In this document: piece after piece, positions 1 through 5,662 of the stretch
Numbering within the stretch: position 1 is the first letter of the stretch
How the letters are laid out: each line of letters begins with the position of its first letter
NCBI GenBank assembly: GCA_031271555.1
Contig: JAISVN010000135.1
Span: 1 to 5,813 of the forward strand
Length of the DNA stretch: 5,813 nucleotides
Source of the DNA: Candidatus Methanoplasma sp.
Lineage (GTDB): Archaea > Thermoplasmatota > Thermoplasmata > Methanomassiliicoccales > Methanomethylophilaceae
Reading direction: 5' to 3'
The notes under the pieces: model-generated
The model's database searches: none
The model's input: only the letters and a program-made list of their open reading frames with translations
What the model was told of the DNA's origin: nothing
Translations under genes and position numbers: made by a program

Positions 1-2
1 GC

Positions 3-1229
3 ACAGTATTTGGCGTCAAGGACCCCCACGGTCTCCAGAAGATCATCTCTGATACAATAATGAATAAACTTGGCATCATGCCGTCAGTAACGCTCGTACC
101 ATGCAATGATAAGACGTGCATAAAGATAACCGTCAGAAAAGGCAACCATCTAGTGTCTTTGGACGGCAGATTCTACAGCAGGGTGGGAAACACCACTCAC
201 GCCATAGACGGTGAGGAACTGCAATCGCTGATACTTTCAAGGAAGGAATTGTCATGGACAGACCTTCCAATAGACAGTCTGGGTATGGGGAAGTTTTCGC
301 AAGACGCCATCAAATTCTTTGTTGCCAAGGGTTTGGAATCCGGACGCATGAGCCAGGAAGCCGCTAAGTGCGACAATGATACCTTGCTGAAGAATTACCA
401 ACTCATGAATGATGAAGGACTGCTGAGGTCTGGGGCATTGCTTTTCATGGACCGCCCATCCTTTATCTCATACGGAGCCAGCGTTAAAATAGGGGCATTT
501 ACGGATGAAGAGCGCCTTCTGCGTCATGACCTGATAGAGGGGCCGGTGATAATGCAACCGGACCGCATAATGGATCTTATAATGAACAAGTATGTGCTGG
601 GAACGGATGAGGTGGATTTTCTTGCAAGAGTGACCAAATACCCATACCCCATGAGGGCTCTGAGGGAAGCCGTCCTGAACAGCATCATCCACAGGGATTA
701 TTCGAGCATAGTGGAAACAACGATAAGGGTGTATACGAACAGTGTGGAGATATGGAACCCGGGCCATCTCCCGAAAGGCTGGACCAAAGAAGATATTCTG
801 ACAAAGCACATTTCCAAACCTGCAAACCCTCAGATCGCAAAGGTGTTCCTTGATATGGGGTACATTGAGAGGTTTGGAAGCGGGATAGAGATGATGAGTA
901 GCGAGTGCAAAGCTATGGGCCTTCCTCTTCCTGAATATATTGTTGACAGAGAGATGATAAAGGTGGTATTCAGACTCCCGGTGAAAAAAGAAAAAAACAC
1001 ATCTGGAAAGATGCTAGTTGATGAATCAAACTTGTCTGAGAATGAGATCAAGGTGTGTAAGCTGATACATGAAGACAGCGGAATCACTATCGTTGACATG
1101 TCCACGCAGTTGAAATTATCCAGACGCCAGATTGAAGTAATCCTTATATCGCTCAGAGGAAAGGGCATCATCGATAGAATCGGTTCAAGAAAGAGTGGCA
1201 ATTGGGTCTTTATTGGTACCAAACGATGA
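3..1229 (+). CDS. AlbA_2 / RecG-like ATP-binding transcriptional regulator (COG2865 type), 5' partial
   Basis: Only the 3' part of the gene is present. The frame is open from position 3 to the TGA at 1227-1229 (408 residues). An ATG at 60 exists, but the residues before it (TVFGVKDPHGLQ, a GV-D-turn) and after it fit the inside of an AlbA_2 (Schlafen-type) DNA-binding domain, so the true start lies left of the window. Numbering from that ATG, the AlbA_2 domain ends with the strand FYSRVGNTT (38-46). A divergent GHKL ATPase-like domain covers about 195-308. It has the N-box EAVLNSIIHRDY (203-214), an NPG turn (233-235) and the glycine loop RFGSGI (271-276). A linker leads to a winged helix (about 325-389) ending GSRKSGNW, the usual wing of this family. 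Family members are often mislabelled RecG helicases but lack helicase motifs. They are presumed ATP-responsive DNA-binding regulators; the target here is unknown. By eye the gene is slightly more A+T-rich than its neighbours, in keeping with an accessory gene. Confidence 0.85.
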   Translation, partial: TVFGVKDPHGLQKIISDTIMNKLGIMPSVTLVPCNDKTCIKITVRKGNHLVSLDGRFYSRVGNTTHAIDGEELQSLILSRKELSWTDLPIDSLGMGKFSQDAIKFFVAKGLESGRMSQEAAKCDNDTLLKNYQLMNDEGLLRSGALLFMDRPSFISYGASVKIGAFTDEERLLRHDLIEGPVIMQPDRIMDLIMNKYVLGTDEVDFLARVTKYPYPMRALREAVLNSIIHRDYSSIVETTIRVYTNSVEIWNPGHLPKGWTKEDILTKHISKPANPQIAKVFLDMGYIERFGSGIEMMSSECKAMGLPLPEYIVDREMIKVVFRLPVKKEKNTSGKMLVDESNLSENEIKVCKLIHEDSGITIVDMSTQLKLSRRQIEVILISLRGKGIIDRIGSRKSGNWVFIGTKR

Positions 1230-1252
1230 GAGAACGGCACCTTAGCGATTGT

Positions 1253-1293
1253 CTGAAATAAATGTGAAATAAATGTGAAATAAACCGAAAAAT
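1253..1293 (-). terminator. Probable T-rich archaeal terminator of polB
   Basis: On the minus strand, starting about 22 bases after the polB TGA, the sequence runs through TTTTT (1292-1288) and then the repeated TTTATTT tracts of the tandem repeat. Archaeal RNA polymerase commonly terminates at one or more oligo-T runs without needing a hairpin, so this arrangement fits a multi-tract terminator. On the plus strand the same DNA is A-rich, and no comparable T-run ends the upstream regulator gene. Function is inferred from composition and position only. Confidence 0.5.
1254..1284. repeat. 11-bp tandem repeat, about 2.8 copies
   Basis: The unit TGAAATAAATG occurs exactly at 1254-1264 and 1265-1275, followed by a 9-base partial copy at 1276-1284. 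It lies in the 85-bp gap between the 3' ends of two convergent genes. Read on the minus strand, each unit gives a TTTATTTCA tract, so the array makes repeated T-rich runs just downstream of the polB stop codon. It is too short, and has no spacers, to be a CRISPR. Simple replication slippage could have made it. Confidence 0.9.
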
Positions 1294-1314
1294 GATTCGT
1301 AACCAAGAGACCGA

Positions 1315-2748
1315 TCATTTCGTGAAATCCATCATTCTTGTAATGCCGGTTCCAAGATGCACAACAGGCATTATCGCAGGGTTCGGATTGAAGTTGTGCG
1401 CCCTTTGATATTCCGTCTGATCCTGCCAGGCCGATGCGTTTATGATCTTTATCCCGCGGTAATCCATCTTGCCGGCACCGTGCACGTGGCCGGAAACGAA
1501 TATGTCCGGGACCTTTTCAACAACAAGGTAATCCTTTTTCTCAGGCGCCATTGCGGTCTTCCCGCCGTACATCGGAGAGAGGTGGCGTCGGGTGAGCATC
1601 TCTCTCATGACGCTTATGGGGTCGTCGTAATTGAGCTGCTGCACGCTTGCTACCCAGTCATCGATGCTTTTGCCGTGGTATGAGAGTATGGTCCGCCCCT
1701 CGATCTCTATGTTCACAGGGTTCCCAGCCAATATCACATTGGAGTCAAAGCCTTTGGTGAATATCTCGTTCAATGCGGGCTGCGGTTCCGCCAGTCTCAC
1801 AGCATCGTGGTTTCCGGGCTGCATCACTATCTTTATGTGGTCAGGAATCTCCTTCACGTATTCTCCGAGCTTCTCATACTGATCGTATATGTCCTTGATA
1901 CTGAGCTCATCTTCCTGCCCAGGGAATATCCCTATCCCGTCAACGACGTCCCCGGGCAGGACAAGATAATCGAGGTCCATGTCGTATGATTTCTTCTTCA
2001 GCCAATCGATCATCCTGTCCCATTCTTTGTCCAGGAATGTCGAGCTTCCCACGTGTATGTCGGAAAGGAATGCGACCGATGACACAGAATCGGAAGGGAC
2101 CCATGAACGGTTCATCGGAACATCGGGCCTGAAGATCTTGTCCGCTATGAAGAGGTCGCCTCTCGAAGACGGCTTTCCGGAGACCCCTATGACCTCGTCG
2201 TTGACGAACATCTCCTTAGAGCACGGGGAATCCTTCGAGACGAGGACGGTGCATATTCCGGACTCGTCTTCCAATGATATCGTCATATGGCCGTTCTTGG
2301 TCTCCTTCTTCTCGTAGATTATGCCTATGATCTGCGTTTCCCTTCCAAGGGTCAGTGCTTTAGATATGGACACGGAGGCTCCGAAATCCCTTCTCTTCTC
2401 GATCATCTTCTTCAGCGCGAAGAAACGATTTTTGAAATAGCCGGCGAAGTCGTTGATCTTGCCCTCGCATGTGGAATCGCCGGTCACATCGGTTCCCGCG
2501 ACGATCGATATGTCGCTGTGCCTTTTGTTCTTCGGTGCGATCGGCTTCCTTTCCGGCGATATGGTGGAATCGCCCGCTATGAAGTCCATGATATCCTTCT
2601 TGCCTATGAACATGGAACTCTCTGAAAGCGTGGCTAATAATGTATTGGTGAATGTCATGGGGTTGGAGTTGGACAACACCATTTCCAGTGCATCGGGAGA
2701 GAAGAATAGATTTCTCTTAGCCGCTGCATTCAGCACCTCTGACCGCAT
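1315..2748 (-). CDS. polB: DNA polymerase D small subunit DP1 (3'-5' exonuclease)
   Basis: This is the proofreading and structural subunit of archaeal replicative polymerase PolD, which partners the large catalytic subunit DP2 (not in this window). The protein has 477 residues. A helical N-terminal region (about 1-60) is followed by a low-complexity linker (about 61-95), an OB-fold (about 135-208) and a C-terminal Mre11-like phosphodiesterase domain (about 224-475). The metal-binding motifs are all intact: SDIHVG (D230, H232), PGDVVD (D267), PGNHD (N313, H314), YHGKS (H358) and SGHVHG (H421, H423). The exonuclease should therefore be active, unlike the inactivated eukaryotic B subunits. It is shorter than Pyrococcus DP1 (roughly 600 residues), mainly because the linker is short. 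The ATG at 2748 is chosen because a TATA-like element lies about 26 bp upstream and no Shine-Dalgarno is seen. The gene is divergent from the UPF0201 gene and appears monocistronic. Confidence 0.96.
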   Translation of the reverse strand: MRSEVLNAAAKRNLFFSPDALEMVLSNSNPMTFTNTLLATLSESSMFIGKKDIMDFIAGDSTISPERKPIAPKNKRHSDISIVAGTDVTGDSTCEGKINDFAGYFKNRFFALKKMIEKRRDFGASVSISKALTLGRETQIIGIIYEKKETKNGHMTISLEDESGICTVLVSKDSPCSKEMFVNDEVIGVSGKPSSRGDLFIADKIFRPDVPMNRSWVPSDSVSSVAFLSDIHVGSSTFLDKEWDRMIDWLKKKSYDMDLDYLVLPGDVVDGIGIFPGQEDELSIKDIYDQYEKLGEYVKEIPDHIKIVMQPGNHDAVRLAEPQPALNEIFTKGFDSNVILAGNPVNIEIEGRTILSYHGKSIDDWVASVQQLNYDDPISVMREMLTRRHLSPMYGGKTAMAPEKKDYLVVEKVPDIFVSGHVHGAGKMDYRGIKIINASAWQDQTEYQRAHNFNPNPAIMPVVHLGTGITRMMDFTK

Positions 2749-2770
2749 CAGTACCCTATATTGTCCTCAG

Positions 2771-2777
2771 TAAATAA
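2771..2777 (-). promoter_or_regulatory. TATA-like box for polB (leaderless promoter)
   Basis: Read on the minus strand, TTATTTA at 2777-2771 is preceded by the purine-rich AAAGG, a reasonable TFB-recognition (BRE) flank. Its centre is about 26 bp upstream of the polB ATG. Archaeal transcription starts about 25 bp downstream of the TATA centre, so the transcript would begin at or next to the start codon. No Shine-Dalgarno sits at normal spacing: the nearest GAGGA is about 15 bases away. The match to consensus is moderate. Confidence 0.5.
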
Positions 2778-2800
2778 CCTTTAAGTAAGCTGTAAAGAGG

Positions 2801-2808
2801 TTAAATAT
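2801..2808 (+). promoter_or_regulatory. TATA box for the UPF0201-isomerase operon (leaderless promoter)
   Basis: TTAAATAT, preceded by the purine-rich AAAGAGG, is a good archaeal TATA element. Its centre is about 25 bp upstream of the ATG at 2829, the standard TATA-to-start distance, so the mRNA probably has no leader. The bases just before the ATG (GCCCTTTTC) carry no Shine-Dalgarno, which supports this and supports the chosen start codon. Confidence 0.6.
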
Positions 2809-2828
2809 CCACAACGCCTGCCCTTTTC

Positions 2829-3215
2829 ATGGCCGAGGTCCGCATTACATGTCCGGTATGTCCCAGCGAGGATCAGAATAAGGTAAGGGATGCGATTATG
2901 AACATATTTCCGGATGCTTCGCTGGAAAGGACGGAGCACGGGTTCAAAGGAGAGGCCACCACGAAGAGGTTTTTTGAACTGATCAGGAAGCAGAAGATAC
3001 TGGACAGCACCAGATCGGTGATGTTCAAAGGCATCAAAGGCAACAGGATAGTGATCCATCTGAACAAGCAGGTCGCGGCCGTCGGGAAAGTATCATTCAC
3101 GGAACCGAGGGCCATACTCGGCACGATACAGGCAACGATCGAGACCGAGGACCCCGAGTCGCTTATCGACGAGATAGCGCCGAGAACGGTGGACGGTGAG
3201 GAGATCAGGGCATGA
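2829..3215 (+). CDS. UPF0201 / PAB1135-like archaeal RNA-binding protein
   Basis: This 128-residue protein matches, from memory, the archaeal family typified by PAB1135 and MJ1564 (UPF0201; the COG1325 group described as exosome-associated with a dsRBD-like fold). Supporting landmarks are the N-terminal strand and Y/C-P-SED turn (VCPSEDQNKV, 10-19), a NIFPDA segment (25-30), the RKQKILD-x-xR block (53-62), the family hallmark HLNKQVAAVGKVSF (77-90), LGTIQA (97-102) and the C-terminal DEIAPRT-x-x-G segment (114-122). The length is normal and no catalytic residues are expected. The role is presumed to be RNA binding in the cytoplasm; the precise RNA is not established. It is the first gene of an operon: its TGA overlaps the ATG of the next gene by 4 bp (ATGA). 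Its start is supported by the TATA box 25 bp upstream. Confidence 0.85.
   Translation: MAEVRITCPVCPSEDQNKVRDAIMNIFPDASLERTEHGFKGEATTKRFFELIRKQKILDSTRSVMFKGIKGNRIVIHLNKQVAAVGKVSFTEPRAILGTIQATIETEDPESLIDEIAPRTVDGEEIRA
3195..3203 (+). promoter_or_regulatory. Shine-Dalgarno-like site for the isomerase-like gene
   Basis: GGTGAGGAG lies inside the last codons of the UPF0201 gene, with its 3' end 8 bases before the ATG at 3212. It matches parts of the anti-Shine-Dalgarno complement (GGTGA and GGAG-like). The downstream gene of the pair thus has its own ribosome site as well as an ATGA overlap, whereas the first gene has none. Confidence 0.45.
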
Positions 3216-3976
3216 TCGGCGTATCATGCACACAGTTCAGCATAGAGGATCCGGAAAGGATCATGGACATGGTATCGAAGGATTTCGGCCTGTGGGAGAT
3301 TTTCTCTGAAGCGGAGAACTCCGTTACCAAATTCTCTTCCAGGTTCAATGAGATAAAGGATTCCTACAGCATGAGATATTCGATACATGCCCCGATATGC
3401 GATATGAACATCGCAGCTGTGAACGACAGGATAAGGGAGGCATCCGTCGAGGAGATGGTGCAGACCATGGTCCACGCCAACCGGATGGGGATAGAAACAG
3501 TGACCATACACCCCGGAATATACTCGATGGTCCTGCATGACATAAAAGACCGTTCCATTATGCTTGCTAAAGATTCGCTGAAAAAGATCGATAGATGTTC
3601 CAAAGAGTACGGCGTTATTCCGGCATTGGAGAACATGCCCTCGTTTGCGGTCATGATGGGTCAGACGCCGGGCGAGATCCTGGAGCTCATAGAAGGAACG
3701 GATCTGAAGATATGCTTCGACATAGGCCACGCCAACACGATGGGCATGATAGACGCATGCGCCGAGGCCTTTGAGGGAAGGATCGCGAACATCCACATAC
3801 ATGATAATGTCGGAAAGAACGATGCCCATATGACCATCGGGGACGGGAACATAGATTTCGAAAACGTACTGTCTAAACTGAAGCGGTACAAAGGCAATTA
3901 CATAATCGAATCCCGCAGCATCGGGTCCGCCATCGAATCGAAGAGGCGCCTGGAAGAGATCATGCGCAAGATATGA
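3212..3976 (+). CDS. Sugar phosphate isomerase/epimerase-like TIM-barrel protein (AP endonuclease 2 / xylose isomerase-like superfamily)
   Basis: The 254 residues span a full single TIM barrel. Strand-end motifs match the superfamily: YSIHAP (56-61, H59), VTIHPG (97-102, H100), ALENMP (138-143, E140), CFDIGHAN (168-175, D170 and H173), IHIHDN (194-199), DAHMTIGDGNIDF (204-216) and YIIESRS (230-236, E233). The Glu-Asp-His-Glu set E140, D170, a His at 195-206 and E233 fits the divalent metal site of this superfamily. The G-x-G-x-IDF segment is typical of its epimerase and isomerase branch. The superfamily also contains endonuclease IV, but these motifs alone do not fix the substrate. Endonuclease IV usually has more metal-binding histidines in a longer protein (about 280 residues), so a sugar or polyol substrate is preferred. 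It is translationally coupled to the UPF0201 gene by a 4-bp overlap. The real substrate and any link to RNA metabolism are unknown. Confidence 0.85.
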   Translation: MIGVSCTQFSIEDPERIMDMVSKDFGLWEIFSEAENSVTKFSSRFNEIKDSYSMRYSIHAPICDMNIAAVNDRIREASVEEMVQTMVHANRMGIETVTIHPGIYSMVLHDIKDRSIMLAKDSLKKIDRCSKEYGVIPALENMPSFAVMMGQTPGEILELIEGTDLKICFDIGHANTMGMIDACAEAFEGRIANIHIHDNVGKNDAHMTIGDGNIDFENVLSKLKRYKGNYIIESRSIGSAIESKRRLEEIMRKI

Positions 3977-3983
3977 TCCGGCT

Positions 3984-5048
3984 TCAATCGCTTTTTATGT
4001 AACTGTTCCTGAAGTTAGGTATCGCATTCTCGACTCCGACATAGCCTTTCAGCCTTGCGAATATGTAATACAACGCCACAAGCCCCACTCCCAACAGGGC
4101 GAGGGTTATGACAGCTTCGAAACCCCCAACCCCCATCCATGTGAAGGATGAGAGATAATCGGTTATGAAGTGCAGAAGTATCGCTGCGTACAGCCCGAAG
4201 CGTACGAATATGTAACCGATCAGAACGCCCATGATCCCGGTGGTCATTATCTTCCAAGTCTGACCGTCCCATCCCGGAGAATGTGCCAGACCGAATACGG
4301 CGCTGGATATGAGTATGAGGGCGACCGCCGTGAGGCTCATCCCGAAGCCTCCGAACAGGCACTTCAGAGATTCCTTCTTTCTGGTTATCGCCAAGGATAT
4401 CACTGTCATGGGCACCCCTATGTACAGCACGCGGGCGATGATCTCCTCCCATACCGATGCATCCGCCAAGAGGAACATCTGTTCCGCCTCGCTACCTAAT
4501 GAAGGGGTTGTTATCTCAGTGCCTGTCATGATCACTATGAACACGGAGATGAAGTTGATGAGCATCATGACGCCCATGGATATGCAGACCCAAAACGCTG
4601 CAGTGTTCTCGATCGCATCCGGCCTGGCAATATCGCCGGATGATTTTGCCGTATCGGCGAACTTCTTTATTGCAATAACTGCGCTGGCGACGATCGCAAG
4701 GATCAGTATCACCCAATAAGCCTGCAATGCTCCCCCCTCTAGTCTGAACAGGACTTCGGGGAATGGTACGATCACTATGAAGCCGTAGACCTTGTCTGCC
4801 AAGAAACCGAAGACATCCACACTGTGAACAAGAAGGGTGATCACTTCGAAAACGGCAACCAAAAGGATGAATATGCAGGAGATCGCAAGAATGATGCTGA
4901 CGGGGCCAGGTCTGGCCCCCCTGTTATCAGGTTCATATACGGGATGATGCCCAATTACCCTTATGTCTTCCAAAGAGCGACCGCAGGCACCGCAGAAATA
5001 GCACCCTTTTTCGGCATTCTCTCTGCACTTAGGGCATTCGTCCGTCAT
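3984..5048 (-). CDS. CPBP-family intramembrane glutamic protease with N-terminal zinc ribbon
   Basis: This 354-residue membrane protein has a complete CPBP (CaaX protease and bacteriocin-processing; Abi, Rce1-like) signature. Motif 1 is EEIIAR (E201, E202, R206), motif 2 is FGLAH (F252, H256) and motif 3 is HFITD (H293, D297). Hydrophobic segments by eye lie at about 50-76, 110-127, 152-175, 196-222, 231-256, 266-300 and 310-332. A cytosolic-type zinc ribbon precedes them: CPKC (C5, C8) and CGAC (C19, C22), with one extra cysteine at C16, followed by a charged linker to about residue 48. CPBP proteins cleave prenylated CaaX substrates in eukaryotes and serve in bacteriocin processing or immunity in bacteria. 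Archaeal substrates are mostly unknown, so the specific function is open. It is the last gene of a three-gene operon. Its ATG overlaps the upstream TGA (ATGA) and has no Shine-Dalgarno, so translation probably depends on coupling. It converges on the isomerase-like gene with a 7-bp gap. Confidence 0.9.
   Translation of the reverse strand: MTDECPKCRENAEKGCYFCGACGRSLEDIRVIGHHPVYEPDNRGARPGPVSIILAISCIFILLVAVFEVITLLVHSVDVFGFLADKVYGFIVIVPFPEVLFRLEGGALQAYWVILILAIVASAVIAIKKFADTAKSSGDIARPDAIENTAAFWVCISMGVMMLINFISVFIVIMTGTEITTPSLGSEAEQMFLLADASVWEEIIARVLYIGVPMTVISLAITRKKESLKCLFGGFGMSLTAVALILISSAVFGLAHSPGWDGQTWKIMTTGIMGVLIGYIFVRFGLYAAILLHFITDYLSSFTWMGVGGFEAVITLALLGVGLVALYYIFARLKGYVGVENAIPNFRNSYIKSD
3992..3996 (+). 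terminator. Possible oligo-T terminator of the UPF0201-isomerase operon
   Basis: TTTTT on the plus strand lies 15 bases after the isomerase-like TGA. It falls inside the last codons of the convergent CPBP protease gene, since the two stop codons are only 7 bp apart. Oligo-T runs can stop archaeal RNA polymerase, so this is a candidate terminator, but it is a single short run and unproven. No T-run ends the minus-strand operon within the gap. Confidence 0.3.
4902..4919. repeat. Perfect 8-bp inverted repeat inside the CPBP gene
   Basis: GGGGCCAG, two bases, then CTGGCCCC. It lies within codons of the linker between the zinc ribbon and the first membrane segment (residues about 43-49, G-A-R-P-G-P). 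It could form a strong G+C hairpin in the mRNA, but the repeat may simply follow from Gly/Pro/Ala codons. No function is claimed. Confidence 0.6.
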
Positions 5049-5662
5049 TGTTTATCATTTTTGATATGTTCTACAATGCTATTTATCCTTTCCACTTCGA
5101 TAACAGCGAGCAGAGACTCTCTGTATCTCGCGATATCGATGATCTGGGATGCGATGTACTCCTCTCTTTTCCGGCTTACTTTCTCATATCCCTTTACTTG
5201 ATTCAGATAATTGTCCCAGGAGATCGAGAACGATTCCGGCGAGGACATGTCGAAACGGCGCTTCATGCCTTTTTTGGCAAGCCTGTGCTCTTTCACGAAC
5301 TCCATGGTCTTCACGGTATTGACGTACATCTCAGTGAACTCTTCATTGTTCATGTCAAGAGGTATTACATCCAAAGAGTCTTTCGAGCAGAGGTCGATGA
5401 GTTCGCAGAATGCAGGGGTCGGAGACTCTATCTCTCCGAAATTGGACAGATGGTGCACGTACACCATGTCTATCTCGCTCAATTCCTGCACCTCCTCGAT
5501 CTTTTCCCGGTGCTTTATGGCTGTTATCTCTTCGATGCCCAGTGCTGCTGCGTATGCTTCATGGTCCCCGTATGCTGCGCTGACCTTCTCCGCTTCACTT
5601 ACGAGCCCTTTGACGATAGGAAGGATATCGACCCTGCATTTCCCTATCGTAAGGGATATCAT
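5045..5662 (-). CDS. Uncharacterised protein with faint TraB/PrgY-like layout
   Basis: I do not firmly recognise this 205-residue protein. It has no signal peptide and no membrane segment, and is rich in Glu and Lys with several probable helices. Its order of motifs resembles the TraB/PrgY (ChaN-EreA-like) fold. The LDVIPLDM strand (97-104) could match the usual 'dviaiD' strand. A charged helix ends in KREEYIASQI (165-174), comparable to the R-D/E-E-Y-M-A helix. A final AVIEVERINSIVEHI (186-200) is comparable to 'vvGaGHl-GI'. The glycine-histidine pair expected in that last motif is absent, so if related it is diverged and perhaps inactive. This comparison is from memory and weak. The start at 5662 is supported by AAGGAG (5677-5672) 9 bases upstream and by an ATGA overlap with the preceding gene. 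Its own stop overlaps the CPBP protease start. Operon position suggests a shared role with the protease, but nothing proves it. Confidence 0.85.
   Translation of the reverse strand: MISLTIGKCRVDILPIVKGLVSEAEKVSAAYGDHEAYAAALGIEEITAIKHREKIEEVQELSEIDMVYVHHLSNFGEIESPTPAFCELIDLCSKDSLDVIPLDMNNEEFTEMYVNTVKTMEFVKEHRLAKKGMKRRFDMSSPESFSISWDNYLNQVKGYEKVSRKREEYIASQIIDIARYRESLLAVIEVERINSIVEHIKNDKQ

Noticed and set aside
60..1229. Annotation of the left gene as ATP-dependent DNA helicase RecG
   Set aside because: There are no Walker A or DEAH helicase motifs. The visible domains are AlbA_2, a GHKL-like ATPase and a winged helix, a family commonly mislabelled as RecG.
1254..1284. Direct repeats as a possible CRISPR array
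   Set aside because: The units are 11 bp, directly adjacent and without spacers, and no cas genes are present.
830..1318. 162-codon open frame on the minus strand, downstream of polB
   Set aside because: It is antisense to the regulator's ATPase and winged-helix domains. Its N-terminal codons are read from the intergenic repeat, and no promoter or ribosome site is evident.
1315..2748. Mre11 or a generic calcineurin-like phosphoesterase
   Set aside because: The N-terminal helical region, the OB-fold before the phosphoesterase domain and the NFNPNPA C-terminal segment are those of PolD DP1. Mre11 has no preceding OB-fold.
3224..3829. 201-codon open frame on the minus strand
   Set aside because: It is the antisense shadow of the TIM-barrel gene, whose motifs are clear. 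The product is His/Tyr-rich and resembles nothing.
3212..3976. Endonuclease IV (nfo)
   Set aside because: It belongs to the same superfamily, but the protein is shorter and the motif set (G-x-G-x-IDF, fewer metal-binding histidines) fits the isomerase/epimerase branch better. It is kept as an alternative only.
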